The position numbers and the translations under genes were made by a program. Below are positions 1-12,337 of a DNA stretch of 64,000 bases, piece after piece (within the stretch, counting starts at the first letter, position 1; every line of letters begins with the position of its first letter). The DNA is taken from positions 35,428 to 99,427 of the forward strand of contig JAKCWW010000556.1 of NCBI GenBank assembly GCA_026260175.1. The letters run 5' to 3'. The stretch is from Reticulitermes lucifugus. Its lineage: Eukaryota; Arthropoda; Insecta; Blattodea; Rhinotermitidae. Under the pieces are notes generated by a model, which was not told the origin of the DNA, searched no databases, and saw nothing but the letters and a program-made list of their open reading frames with translations.

Positions 1-790
1 AAATACGAGTAATAAACATTATGAATGTTTCATGTGATATATATGACTTGACAGATCTCATTGCATAGCGAGCTCCACTTAGTTTAAGTACAATTTGCTC
101 TATATGGATTTTCCATGACATTGTATTGTCGCTAAGTATTCCAAGAAATTTTATATTAGGAACATTAGCAGTTATTTTTTATCATAAACAATGTTCATGT
201 CAACAAAAGAACTATTTTTAGTTATGAATTGAATATAATGAGTTTCATCAAAATTTAATGATAGTAAACTGACTTTATGTGTTCAAAGACAGTGTAGATA
301 TTTCAAAGACAGTGTACATATCACTTGTAAAATCCATGGGGTTAGGATTGCTAACTATCAACTGCAAATAAAATTTGTTTGGACTTATTATGTATAATCT
401 TTGGTGCGTTATTTGTACAAAGGAAGAGCAAAGGTCCTAGAGCTGATGCTTGTGGAACACCATGTTTTATTTTACCCCGGCCAGAAAAGGTATTATGATT
501 AAAATTCATATACTATCAATCTTTGAGGTACGATTTAAATAAGGCATAGGCTTTGCCTGTTATGCCATAGAAATTCAATTCAGACAACAAAATATCGTGG
601 TTCACACAATCAAAAGCCTTTTCAAGATCACAGGAGGTGATAAATTTATGAAGAGCTTTAGAATCTTATTAATTAATTTATAAGTAGCCTTTTCTGTTGT
701 TGACTTTATCTGTAATTGATAAAAAAGGCCTCTACAGTACCTCTCAAAATAACAACCTGTTACAGTCAGTTTGCATTCTGAAACATAATG
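1..790 (-). mobile_element. Jockey-like non-LTR retrotransposon fragment (reverse transcriptase)
   Basis: On the minus strand, degraded frames give reverse-transcriptase motifs in order: [14 protein letters not shown] (588-629), GVPQASALGPLLF (424-462, the GVPQGS box) and then KFLGILSDNTMSWKIHIEQ and SYISHETF near 1-160. Stops and frameshifts separate the blocks and the YADD box is not readable, so the copy is dead. It is cut by the window start and has no visible endonuclease part. It lies downstream of the last terminal exon. Confidence 0.85.
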
Positions 791-840
791 ACTGATGTCT
801 GTATTCATGTGTTTTAACCTGCCATTTCACACAGCAACCC

Positions 841-1745
841 TATTGTAACTGTACATAGGACAAACAGCTGAACACTTCAGATAACAACATACTCAGTGCA
901 GTACTTCAGCACCTCCCACACTTCATTTCTAAACTATTACTGCCACTGGCACGTGTGTGCAGGGTAGACAAAAAAAAAATATTTCATAAAATATTCAATA
1001 AGGATTTTTAATCAGAAATAAGGTGGGGGAAAAAAATTAACCTCCACAAACAAGAACGTGGTATAACATTAAATAACCCCCATCCCCACACACCCCAAAC
1101 ACCTAAAGGGTCCGTACACAAATGCACACATGTATCACTAATTCATAATCATGCACATACACCAATGTCCATGAAAGAAAGAACAAGTATGGTTGTTTAG
1201 TTACATCCCCCATGATGCATGGTGTGTAGCATGGGCAGTGTCTTATATTTGCCCACAAAATAAATTTAAAAAGAGAGAAAATTTAAATTTATGCTGCATA
1301 TTTTATTTGCAAATCTCATACAAAGGCATATTTAGGCCACCACAAAACAAAATGAGTTCATGCACAACACACATCTAAACAGAATACTTCACACTGCACT
1401 TCAAATGACAGCTAAAGATACAGAATTTGAAACCTGGTAACTTCACAACTGTGTTACGTATTTGTACCGAGCAAGGTCACAATGTGACCCCAAATTTGTT
1501 AAGCCTTAACGCTGTCAGGCATGATCGCTCAAGTACATGCCATACAAATATTACTTGGACAAACAGAATAAACAGAATGGTAACACTGTTTGGATTGTGG
1601 TCTTCTGCATGTTGACATGAAGCAGGTGGTTACCAGTGCTTCAGAGAAACTAGCTGCTACCATCTTCAGGGTAATAGCATCACAATCCTAGAGACCACAG
1701 ACCAAACTCTCAATAAGTAAGATCTGTTAACTGGAAATGTTCAGC
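841..1745. other. 3' flank / 3' UTR of exon A
   Basis: No gene seen. AT-rich sequence with a short poly-A run near 970; holds the candidate poly(A) hexamer at 1302. Confidence 0.5.
1302..1307 (-). terminator. Candidate poly(A) signal for exon A
   Basis: TTTATT on the plus strand reads AATAAA on the minus strand, about 440 bases after the stop of exon A. No downstream GU-rich element was tested. The hexamer is common by chance in AT-rich DNA. Confidence 0.3.
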
Positions 1746-2604
1746 TTAATGCTTAACTTCTTCAGCATCTTTATGATGAGTTTTATTATGATTTCTGAGG
1801 TATTTCTTCAGCCTAAATGTATGTCCACATCGAACACATACAAATGGTTTCCCGTCTGAATGAATCAATTTATGCTTCCCAAGCTCATACTTGATCCGAA
1901 ACCGCTTCCCACAAGTCTCACAAGCATGAGGTTTCTCTCCAGTATGTTTCAGAATATGCAATGTCAGTGACGTCTGAGCTCGGAAACGTCTCTCACAATG
2001 GGGGCACTCAAAGGGGAAAAAATCTGTGTGACTCTTATTGTGAACATACAGAGATGCCTTTGTCTTAAAAGTCTTACCACACAAATCACAAACAAATGGT
2101 CTTTCGCCTGTATGAATACGACGGTGGTCCTCTAACGTCCGTTTGTTTGCAAAGGCACGGCCACAAATGTCACACACATGCTCTTTCACACCCTCATGAA
2201 CTTCTCTCAGATGGCGCTTAATTCCTGATGGAGCCTGAAATTGCTTGCCACATATATGACACGTGAATGGACGTTCACCAGTATGAATTCTGAGATGAAC
2301 TTTCATATTTTCTCTTGAGGCCAGTTTCTTGCCACAGTGATGACATTCATAAAAAGGGCGATCTTCGCTAACCCCTTCTGGATGTCTTCTAGGGCTAAAC
2401 TCATTCCCTTCATCCTGCTCATAATACAAAACACCAACACCACCACCATCATCATCATCATCATCATAATCATCATATACAGTGTCTCCATTATAATAAT
2501 TCGTGATGCCACCTGCACTCTGGTACCATCTTGACCACTGTGACACCGTCATGTACTTCTCTGATGTATACTGTGATTGCTGGTAAACACTGAACTGTTG
2601 CCAC
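1746..2604 (-). CDS. Alternative 3' exon A: 7 C2H2 zinc fingers with poly-Asp stretch
   Basis: Last terminal exon in the window. Acceptor TGTCTTGCAG|G, 285 codons. Before the fingers it encodes a Tyr/Asp/Gly-rich segment with a run of Asp from a GAT repeat (2441-2477). Seven contiguous C2H2 fingers follow (YECHHCGKKL to NHNKTHH), the second of H-x4-H form (HLREVHEGVKE), with linker TDFFP after finger 4. The apparent frame up to 2708 is intronic; splicing at 2604 gives the shared phase. A reverse-strand AATAAA at 1302-1307 could serve as its polyadenylation signal. More terminal exons could lie beyond the window start. Confidence 0.9.
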
Positions 2605-2730
2605 CTGCAAGACAAAGTGTGCAGTGTTATTACTGCTTCTTGGGTGGCTATACTGATCTGCTCAAGAGAAACAACTGTTAGTAAGAGAAAACCTGTTGAA
2701 GAACACACCTGAACAAAAGATTCCGGTCTT

Positions 2731-2830
2731 CAGGGATGTGTTGCTGGACGAGTATTTCCCCATGTTTCAAAGACACTACAGTCCTTCAAACATACAGCAA
2801 TACCCAATGACATAGCACTGCATCCCTGAA
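2731..2830. repeat. Foldback repeat, short copy (family R1)
   Basis: Ends are inverted (CTTCAGGGATG and CATCCCTGAA) and the interior resembles the R1 repeats seen at 19.1, 20.3, 32.8, 35.5, 47.0, 51.1, 54.1 and 60.4 kb. It sits about 130 bases upstream of the exon A acceptor. Confidence 0.5.
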
Positions 2831-3504
2831 TACGTTCAATCTTCAGCAGTATGGCTCGCACACCTCAAAAAAGCTACTAATGCACCACATCCAACCAAAC
2901 CAAAACAAACTGAACATTAAAAGACCTACATGTAACCGTCTTTACATTTTCGAAACCATACTGTCAGATAGCAGCTTTGGTTGGTACGGCAGCAGTCCAA
3001 CTATACACAAAGTTTTGAAGAAAATAAATATCGATAACAGGGGGCTGAAGACTCTGGGCTCTGAATGTCATATGTGAATGATAAGTGGGATATAAGGACT
3101 CGCCAGAGAATGGGGTGGAACACATCAGCCATTTACGAACTCCAGGAAAGCCTGTTTCGTACAATATTCTCACGGATTTTGGTACACACATTAAACTAGT
3201 TAGGTCAATTAAAATATGTTTACATGAAACCTATAGTCACATATAGGTAAACATCCGGCACATTTCCAGTTCAGAGTAGTGTAAAACAAGGAGAAGCTTC
3301 ACTGCTATTGCATTTGAACTTTGCTTTAGACTATGGCAAATGAAGGTCCACAATGACATCAATTGCTAGACTGGAGTGATGATGTTCATTTATAGCATAA
3401 AAACATAAATATTATAAAGACAATCCAGAAGCCTTACAATCGGCTACTAAAGACCTTGGTCTCAGCAAATACTGGAAAGGCCATGTGTCATCAGACAGAC
3501 ATAG

Positions 3505-3630
3505 TTAACCCTTCAAGGCGGAGCATACAGTATATTCACAACATGCAGGTATAATTTAAACACCCTTAAATACAGCTCTGGCATCATGCTATGGACAAGG
3601 GTTTAAATGCCCCTGCATTGAAGAGTTCAC
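3505..3630. mobile_element. TTAA-type MITE, degenerate
   Basis: Starts TTAACCCTTCAAGGC and ends in a decayed inverse of that end. The end motif matches the better copies at 6134 and 10593, which suggests a piggyBac-like non-autonomous element. Confidence 0.4.
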
Positions 3631-3794
3631 ATGTGCTTTCAAAATGAGGTGAAGTTAAAATTTTTGGTAATACCACTAATGAATCAAAAGTGCACTGAAT
3701 TAAGAACAGATTAAATCCAAGAAATGCCCGATACCATTCAGTTCAGAACAGTTCAACTTCCCACCTATCTAGAAATGTAAATTTTACAGTACAT

Positions 3795-4130
3795 AAAAAA
3801 TTTAAGTTTGCCTGTGGCTTTGTATGGGTGTGAAACTTTCTATCCCACATTACAGAACTAGGTGCCGTGGAGGATACAAAAATGAGGTGACAGGATAGTG
3901 AAGGGAATTGCACAAGGAACATCATGATTTGTGCTCCTTGCCAAATATGCTCTAATCAGTGAGACTGGTGGCTGATGCAGCATACAAGGGACAGCACACA
4001 TGTAAACGAAGGGTTTGACAGGAAAGCCTGAAGCAAAGAAGCCGCTTGGAAGACCTAGACATAGATTGGAAGATAATATTAAAAAAGTTCTTAAAGAGGT
4101 AAACATGATACTTAACCTTCCTATTCCATG
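3795..4130 (+). mobile_element. Non-LTR retrotransposon C-terminal remnant
   Basis: Degraded plus-strand frames read LPVALYGCETFYPTL, then LHKEHHDLCSLPNM, then KPEAKKPLGRPRHRLEDN. These are hallmark C-terminal phrases of a common arthropod LINE (YGCETWSLTLR; GKRPLGRPRRRWEDN). Several frameshifts; the clade is uncertain. Confidence 0.7.
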
Positions 4131-4792
4131 GAATGCAGAGAATATGTTGCCTAGCTGAGCAACTATTAGCTTCTGACAAAAGCTCTGCTCCATATAAACT
4201 CCAGCCACATCTCCACTATATTCCACATACAGTGTAGCAAAGTTTTATGGGGAAAACACAACTAGTGCATCCTGATCCATCACTCCAAATCACTCTGCCC
4301 TTATAAAAATCACTCAATTATTTTGCAGTTTAGAGATACTGCACAAAACGCAGCAACTGATTACGCCCACCAATTCTGGGCGAGAAACAGTGACACAGAT
4401 CTGGGCATACAAACAGAAGTAATGCATTCGATTTCAATTTTGTTAAAGCATGATGTCTCTTTGTTGCACCATCCCTGAATTATACTACTGTACCACCTGC
4501 TCATTTGCTGCTGTTCATTACATAATTGTGAAACACTGCAGCACACACGTCTTGTAACTTTGCTCTTCACAACACCTCCTCAAACACAGAAACATAAATC
4601 TGCCCTCTCTTCATCTGACTTGTTGCTAGCTACATTATGCAGCTGTCTATACACGCACTGCAGGCAACATCTGTTCTGTTACAATGTAAAATATCTGTCC
4701 ACATAACAAAATTCCCTTTACTGCACCATGCTGACATGTGCTCAGTAACTATATAACACACACTGCAAAAGATAACCTCCAGCATGCAAATT

Positions 4793-4920
4793 TGCTCAAT
4801 GCTGGCATGTACTGAACACCTAAGCAACAAAAAGATCAAGCTGCTCAATGCTGGCATGTACTGAACACCTAAGCAACAAAAAGATCAAGTTGCTGAATGC
4901 TGACATGTTGAACAAACAGC
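4793..4920 (+). repeat. 49-base tandem duplication
   Basis: Two almost identical 49-base units (4793-4841, 4842-4890) and a third, partial, diverged unit. Confidence 0.85.
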
Positions 4921-6133
4921 CAAACAGTGAAAGAACAATTCATCCCAAATGTGGATGGGTTTCAGAACAATGCCCTTATAAAGACAATCCATGGGCCCAC
5001 CTGTTGGCAAAAGGTTGCTTCCATTAGCTCTTCAAACTGTTCAAGACACAATTATGCAAGGTGTTCAGATTGGATAGTGTGATTGTGGCTGGCCTGAGAT
5101 GAAGCAAAGAGATCATGTAACCATCTTTGCACATCTGTTCTCCATACGAAACCACCACTTTTTGACACAGTTATGTAACTGGCTGGGAGGATGAGACAAA
5201 ACATCCTACACTAATCCACTAAAAGCAGAACAAGAATTAAGTTAAACCTAGTACGTGGCATCCTATTGTGCTTTCTGCACTGAATCAGAAATTGTGTTGA
5301 TGGAATGCAAAAGTACTTTTGATTCAAGAATTAAGTTAGTCAATAGTGAACTGGGTATTCATTCAGAGAACAACGAAGCAAGTATTCATTCCGGCACAAG
5401 TGGAACAGGTATTAAAGTCCATGAATGAGGAGCTGAAATGGATATAAACCAGAGACCTTGAGTCCCATTTCAGTATCAGATGAAACACAATCAACACTGT
5501 GTTTTATCAGGCATTCATTCACCTTAACACTGCAAATGGTGTGTCTGGTTGAACACAGGCCAACAATCATGTGTAACTGACAGGCTACATTAGTTAATGC
5601 TTTCACCATGTGTTCTCCTAGACAGCTGTTGCCATCCCTTTGTCTATTTCAGAACTACAAAGTGGTTACACTTAGACCAGAAGCTTCAGATATGTGGAAG
5701 GTGCATCAGGGGTCCAAATATTTTCCAAAAATCTAAGGAGCAACCTCCAAATTCACAGGTGCCAGTGACATGAAGCAATCTCCATGCTGAGGATCCAAAA
5801 TTCTGGAATGATACACATTATTATATGTTAAGGGAACTTGCACGGTGGGGGGAGAGATTGGAATAATTATTATGCTTAAAATATTAGATGCAAACCATAC
5901 AAAATTTGATCACCCAGACAACCAGATGCCCAGAATTTCTGTGCCCCTGACATACATATTTTTTTCTTCCTACTTCCCTCCACTCTGAATGATCATTAGC
6001 GATAATGTACTTTCAAGCTAAATATGATTATGGATACCGTCTGTACGGGGAAGGGGGGGGGGGGTCAGCCAGAGCTACACATTTACTCATCCTGTTAAAA
6101 CATGTGATTCTATGCCACAAGCTGGAGTTTTCT
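4921..6133. other. Intronic stretch, nothing recognised
   Basis: No gene or clear repeat seen; a poly-G run lies at about 6050-6062. Confidence 0.4.
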
Positions 6134-6295
6134 TTAACCCTCTAACACCAAAATTTAATACCCATAGTAATCTGCAGAATATTGGAATTTAAGTGGGGGC
6201 TGCATAAGAACAGATACATTTATATATAATTTTGGTGTTCTGAGCATCACACTGTGCACGTTACATATATACAACATTCAGCGCCGAAGGGTTGA
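6134..6295. mobile_element. TTAA-flanked MITE (piggyBac-like ends)
   Basis: Left end TTAACCCTCTAACACC and right end GCGCCGAAGGGTTGA are inverted versions of each other with a mutated right TTAA. The interior aligns with the copy at 10593-10787 (both contain TGGxxxTTTAA, GCATAxxAxCAGATA and CATCACACTG). Confidence 0.65.
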
Positions 6296-8725
6296 AACAG
6301 AGTAACTGTATACAGCACCAGTGACTGGCTACACTGTGATGTAGCGTTCTACCTTCACCTGCGGTTTCAGTATAAAATCCAATGAAAACAGATTAACAAA
6401 GAGCAACACAGATACTAAATCACAGACAACTGGTCACTAACGATCTTAACCAAAGGTATTCCATATTTTTACTTCACATAATAAATGCCTAACTCACCTC
6501 CACCTTGTACAAGGGTTAAGAATGAATGGAGCCACAATTCCACTCCTCCTACACACCTTCATGGCGTGTACAGGTACAACTTTACCTTCCTATAGCAAAT
6601 GTCTACCAATGGACTGTGTTAGGACTGCATTTCACATCTCCCTCATGTGAAGCCCGCTTTAGTGCCAACCCACATCCATTACAAAATCACACTGTAGCTG
6701 TTGGATTACATATGCCCATACAGATATTCATTACATAACGCTTTCAAAGCACAATGCCTACTGCACAGAACATTACAAAGTAGCAGCTTCTGCATTTCAT
6801 AATCTGCATAACAGTACAAATTTGTGCTTATTTCCTTTTCAACAGTGCCACTTCTTATGAAGACTTAGAAGTGGTCAATTGATCTTCAGAAATCCAATAT
6901 GTGACTGTGTGCCCACCCTCCACATGCAAACACGATACTGTGTACGCCGCGCGCGCGTGTCATCTTCAGTGTCAGCAAGTCACAAGATGTGTTTTCCTTG
7001 ACCACTGCCAGCCTACTGACTCACTGTGAACATTAACAGGCAGGGTGAAAGTACATATGGCATTCAGTGTTCACCTTCTGTATTTTGTTGACCGCTTGCT
7101 TCGTTGTGTTACCTCCTTCACTTCACTTTCTGTCACCTCCTGCCCCTGGATATGCCTACACACCCACTTCCACATAAAGAATTCCTTTCCTGGACACATA
7201 ATTAACTACAAGACACTTTGATGGACAGCATACGCGAACACCTTACATGCCTTTCCAAGGTGCATATAATAAGACATGACAACAGAAAATAAAACACCAC
7301 AAACTTGCTTACTGAAGAATGGGCACAGCATTTTAGCACTGCATTTATGCTATGTGTACAAGAAATGACACACTGATATTCGTTATAGAATTATACTTTA
7401 ATCACAAACCATCCAATTTGAAATTAAGTTTTATGGCAATGAACAGACATTAATATTAAAATATACACACCTAAGAAAATTAAAGACATAATTTTATCAT
7501 GAGTTAAAATACATGAACCCTGTGTAAATTAAGCACTGGATTATTGTACTCATGTTTGTCAGTCACAATATTCAAATGGCACAAAAAAATTCTTATGTAA
7601 ACCTTCAGTAATTCCTTTGTAATTGTATTACCTTCATGATGATGATCAAACTTGGGAGAAAAATGCAGGACAGAGATAAAGTAACATATCTATTCTTCAA
7701 ATATGAATGTGTACTCTGATGGTTGGTTGATAGTGTCTCCAATACTAACATTTCCAAACATGGGAACAAATTTGCGATTTTGTCAACAGAAAATTAAATA
7801 CAAATGTGCACAAAGAAGCTATTTATGTTTAATCCAACCTGCTCATATTCAAATGATCCCAAGGTTAACACATAAACCTATTTAAAGTACCCATAATATG
7901 CAATAAAATGTTTTCATAAGGATGAGGCACACTACTGAATCAGAAACTGTCAGATGTTCAAGCAACATGTTCAGTGTGTAGCACTCTATGAATGAAATTT
8001 AGTACCCACACAACTGATTCACTCAGTGATAAAACTGCAAAAGGACTTGAATGGGTTAAAGGCAATTTCAGCTCTACATTTAAATAACCTGGCAACATGC
8101 CTCTTCTTAGGGACTGCAGCTTGGTCACTTTGCTTCGAATTTAAACACAACTACACAACTACATATGCAGAACCTGGAATCACATACACAGAGGAAAAGA
8201 TTCTGTTAACAAAAAACAGCAAACACCTCGCCACACTGGACATATAACAGATTTATGAAGAAGAAAACACTAAAGATTCATATAAACAAATAAACGCTTC
8301 AAAACTAAGTCTCAAAATGGATGAGTACATAGTCATAACAAAAATAAATGGCATAAGCAACTTCTGATATGTCTGACAACATACAGATAGCTGAAGACGA
8401 GAATGAATATGAAAAGTATGTCACCACAACCGTCAGACTAGAACATAAGCATGTGGTACATTTGTTAGATATTAATAATTGCTCTGCAATCTTATGTGTT
8501 ATACCTGGATATGTACCAACACATCAAAAACATAGAGTTACAAAAAGTACACAAGTACAACACAAAAACCCTCACTAAATTTTAAGGATGTCAGAAGCTG
8601 TCAAAGATCTAATGACACTTGTCACTATGACAGATTAAAGGATAAGACATAAATTCTCATACAGTTTTCCTTTAAAGTGAACATACATACACATTATTAA
8701 AATGATACAACATAACATAATAAAC
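6296..8725. other. Intronic stretch, nothing recognised
   Basis: No gene or clear repeat seen. It contains an alternating GC run at about 6946-6957. The part just below 8726 is the likely 3' UTR of exon B. Confidence 0.4.
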
Positions 8726-9833
8726 TCACGTTGCCCCATTAGTGTTAAAAAAACCACCACTATTCTTATGATGCCGAGATTTTTCATGTATATTCAGATA
8801 TCTCTTTCGACCAAAACTGAGGCCACATGCTGGGCAGACAAAGGGCTTCTCCCCTGAGTGGACAGTCTTGTGTCTCATTAATTCATTCTTGACCCTGAAA
8901 CATTTCCCACATACATCACACGCATGTGGGCGCTCTCCGGTATGAGTAGTCACATGTAGAAGCAAACCATCTTTCCTTCTGAACTGTTTGTGACAATAAG
9001 AGCATGAAAAAGGAAATAAGTCCAAATGATTCTTTTTGTGGATATACAGTGAAGCTTTAGTCTTAAACGTCTTTCCACAGTCATCACAGACATAAGGGCG
9101 TTCACCAGTGTGGATGCGCCGGTGATCATCACGAGTTGCTTTCGAAGCAAAACTTTGTCCACAAATGTCACAATTATGCTCCTTTACGCCTTCATGAACT
9201 TCTTTAACATGACGATTCAATCCTTTCCGTGCACGAAATTGCTTTCCGCACATGTGGCAAGTATAGGGACGTTCGTCTGTATGGATCCTCAAATGAATCT
9301 TTAAATTTGACTTTGTTGAAAGCTTCCTTTCACACACTTCACATGTGTACACTGGATGACCTCCAAGGTCATTAACATTCACATCAAAAGTCACATTATT
9401 TTGAGGTGTCATTAAATCATCACCAAAAACTCTTTCACGTTTTGAAACTTCACACTGTGCCACATTTATTTTGGATATCTTATGAAGTCTCCTCTTTACA
9501 TTCGTGGTGCCTGACATTTCTTTATCGCCCTCTACCATGCCGTAAAATGTCATTGCACTGCCAAATGACCCCGTGTGCATTCTTCCCTTTTTGCTATTTT
9601 TACTATTACCTTTACCAGAGCACACGGACCGGTCACCTTTACACATAACACTTTCCTTACGTGACTGCACGGTACCTTTTCCTTCGTCAGACATACTTAA
9701 TGTGGTACTTTTATCACTTTCTTCTGTGTGAAACTTACAATAACTGATAGTAAACATATCATCCCTCAGAAATTTGACATTTTTTTTTTCTTGTCTCAAA
9801 GTTTTCAATGATGCCAGAGGTAGCTGTTGGTAC
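8726..9833 (-). CDS. Alternative 3' exon B: 7 C2H2 zinc fingers
   Basis: Acceptor TATCTTGCAG|G, 368 codons. The leader YQQLPLASLKTLRQ resembles exons C and D. A Ser/Lys-rich region of about 170 residues has no recognised domain. Seven contiguous fingers follow (YTCEVCERKL to HEKSRHH), and the tail ends GGFFNTNGAT. Finger 4 (FKTKASLYIH) is nearly identical to exon A while finger 5 differs, so DNA contacts probably differ. Its acceptor keeps CTTGCAG but lacks the upstream ACTCTGC part of the shared intronic block. Confidence 0.9.
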
Positions 9834-10592
9834 CTGCAAGATAAACAGGCCACTTCAGTACTGTAGCCAATGGAGAGTGGCAGCTACATAACCAATCGTT
9901 AATTTGGAATCTTCAATCTGTAGTGACATAGCATCTTACGGAGGATCGTGTTACCAACTGTACTATCCCGATGCCAAAAACTCTCCATGCCATTAATCCT
10001 ATAATTACTTCATAATCACTACAGACAGTCACTGACCATTGCAGACGGGTGCTTAGCATGCCTGCTTTGCATATGGACAATGCCAAGAGTAATTCCTGGA
10101 CTGAAGGCCAGTTGACCTGACACATTGTCATGCTTTACCTCAGTCTGCCAGGCACATTCTGGTGGGATAATACCTTAAAATGAGGAACAACTTCCCTCGC
10201 ACCACAATCACTCTCCTATTCAAAGCAACAGCCTATGCAGTTCACAAAGCATCATTAAATAAAACAATATTCAATCTGACGTTAAAATACTAAAATGATA
10301 AAGATGTACAAAATAATTATACATATAATTATATGTATACTTATTCATTCTTCATTCTGTGTACTGAATTTCATGTTGCCAGCAAGCAGACCAAATTTTG
10401 CCAAAGTTGCCCGCACCACATAAAAGGTTGAGCAGGCCTGACCTAAGGATATCAGGAACATCTGGTGAATGGAAGAACTGCAGACAGACAGCTGCCACGA
10501 ACATTAAATTTACATGCTCTAAAACCTAGCCAGTTTTAGGAACGTTCTGGATTCTGGGACACTGGATACAAGACCCCATACCTGTACTAAAG

Positions 10593-10787
10593 TTAACCCC
10601 TTAGTGCCAGAATTAAATGCCCACAGCAACCTACCGAAGAGCAGAATTTAAATGGAGGCGGCACAGGAGAAGGAGACCAGAATGTAAATGGAGGCTGCAT
10701 AGAAGCAGATATAATTATTTAACATATGGCATTTTGACCATCACACTGCATGTTATGTACATACAATGCTCAGCACTAAAGGGTTAA
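10593..10787. mobile_element. TTAA-flanked MITE (piggyBac-like ends)
   Basis: Both TTAA flanks are intact. The ends TTAACCCCTTAGTGCC and GCACTAAAGGGTTAA are inverted. TTAA target duplication is the mark of piggyBac-type insertion. The element is 195 bases with no coding capacity and lies between exons B and C. Confidence 0.75.
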
Positions 10788-11328
10788 GACTCAAACCACC
10801 AGAATGCAAACCCATCACTGGACCCTGTACATACTTACTTCAGTCTAATCCACCATCCTGTAGCACTTCTGCTAAGATCTACCACTTATGGTCACACCAA
10901 TTTTGAAAGTGTCACACCTTCAGAAGCATACACAAGACTCAAAATCATCAGTCAAAATGCAATTTAATACAAATAAATTACTACATTATACATAGTTTCA
11001 ATTTAGACAACGTACATTTCTGATGCCATGACAAAAAAAAATGGTACATTCCATCAGTTATGTTCTCAAAATATAAATATGAGGCTTATTCAAATGAAAG
11101 CCGGTTGCACACTGATCTGAGAGAAGAATCAGAGGCAATTAAAACCTAGTCCCGCAAGTGCTGAGGCAGGCATCCCACTGTCATACCAACCTAACGATCC
11201 CCTTCGCAAATTAACTCCCTGGGCTGCACTCAAACCACTATACCACCACAGCAATCACTAAACACAATTCATCTGAACAACCTTCACAAACACTTACACC
11301 TACATATACAAATTCCATTCTCATTAAG

Positions 11329-12337
11329 TCACACGTCTCCTACATTTTCTCTCCTGTGATGATTTTTATCGTGGTTCTTAAGATACCTTTTCTGTGCAAA
11401 TCGCAAACCACACATGGCACAAACATATGGTTTATCATCTGAATGTATTCGTCTGTGCCGCCTCATGTCATTCTTAACACCAAATCCCTTCCCACACACA
11501 TCGCACACATGGGGTTTTTCCCCAGTGTGGGTTGTCACATGGTTCACAAGGTCTTGGTGACGTCGGAACTTTTTCCCACAGTGGGTACACGTGAAGGGAA
11601 ATAAGTCTGAATGTATTTTTATGTGTATATACAAAGTGGCCTGAGTTTTGAAAGCTTTTCCACAAGAATCACACACATACGGCCGTTCACCTGTATGAAT
11701 TCTACGATGTCCATCCCGAGTTGCTTTAGCAGCAAACATTCTTCCACAAATGTCACATCCATGTTCCTTAACGCCTGCATGCACTTCTTTGAGGTGTCGG
11801 GCAAGACCAGCAGCCCACCGAAACTGTTTACCGCACACATGACAAGTGAAAGGTTTCTCACCACTATGTATCCTCATATGCACCTTTAGGTTCTCCTTCA
11901 CAGCCAAAGTTTTGCCACACAAATTGCACTGATAACCAGCTGGCTGGTACCTATCCAAGTCATCTACATCTGGCTTCTGCTCTCCATCACTATCATCATT
12001 GGGTATTCCATACCACATACTTTCACTATCCAAGTCCTCTTTACTTTCTCCTGTGTCTTCTACGTTTGGTTTCTGCCTCACTGCAGACCTCGGATTACAA
12101 TTAGCAGTCCTTCTGGAGCGACCAGAAGTAAGTCTATTGCGTACTTCCAGTCCTTTGAATGGTCTACCTTTCCTCCTGCCACTTGCAGTGTATGAACTAT
12201 GTGCTTCATTTCCTGTACTCTGATCATTCAAGACAGCTCTGCTCTCCTCCAGTTTGGAGTACTTCAATGTACATGATTCACTATGTACAGACTTTTGTTG
12301 GAATGCTTTGAATGTTGTAGGAAGAGGCTGTTGACAC
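11329..12337 (-). CDS. Alternative 3' exon C: 7 C2H2 zinc fingers with AT-hook-like stretch
   Basis: Acceptor TGTCTTGCAG|G, 335 codons. It opens with CQQPLPTTFKAFQQ, like exon D. The region before the fingers has a basic stretch, RRKGRPFKG, resembling an AT-hook, and an acidic patch. Seven contiguous C2H2 fingers follow (YQCNLCGKTL to NHDKNHH), with the second of H-x4-H form (HLKEVHAGVKE). Only 1.5 kb separates it from exon B, so the downstream end of C and the intron into B must share this space. Confidence 0.9.

Noticed and set aside
3858-4226. 122-residue minus-strand protein
   Set aside because: Antisense of a decayed LINE C-terminus on the plus strand.
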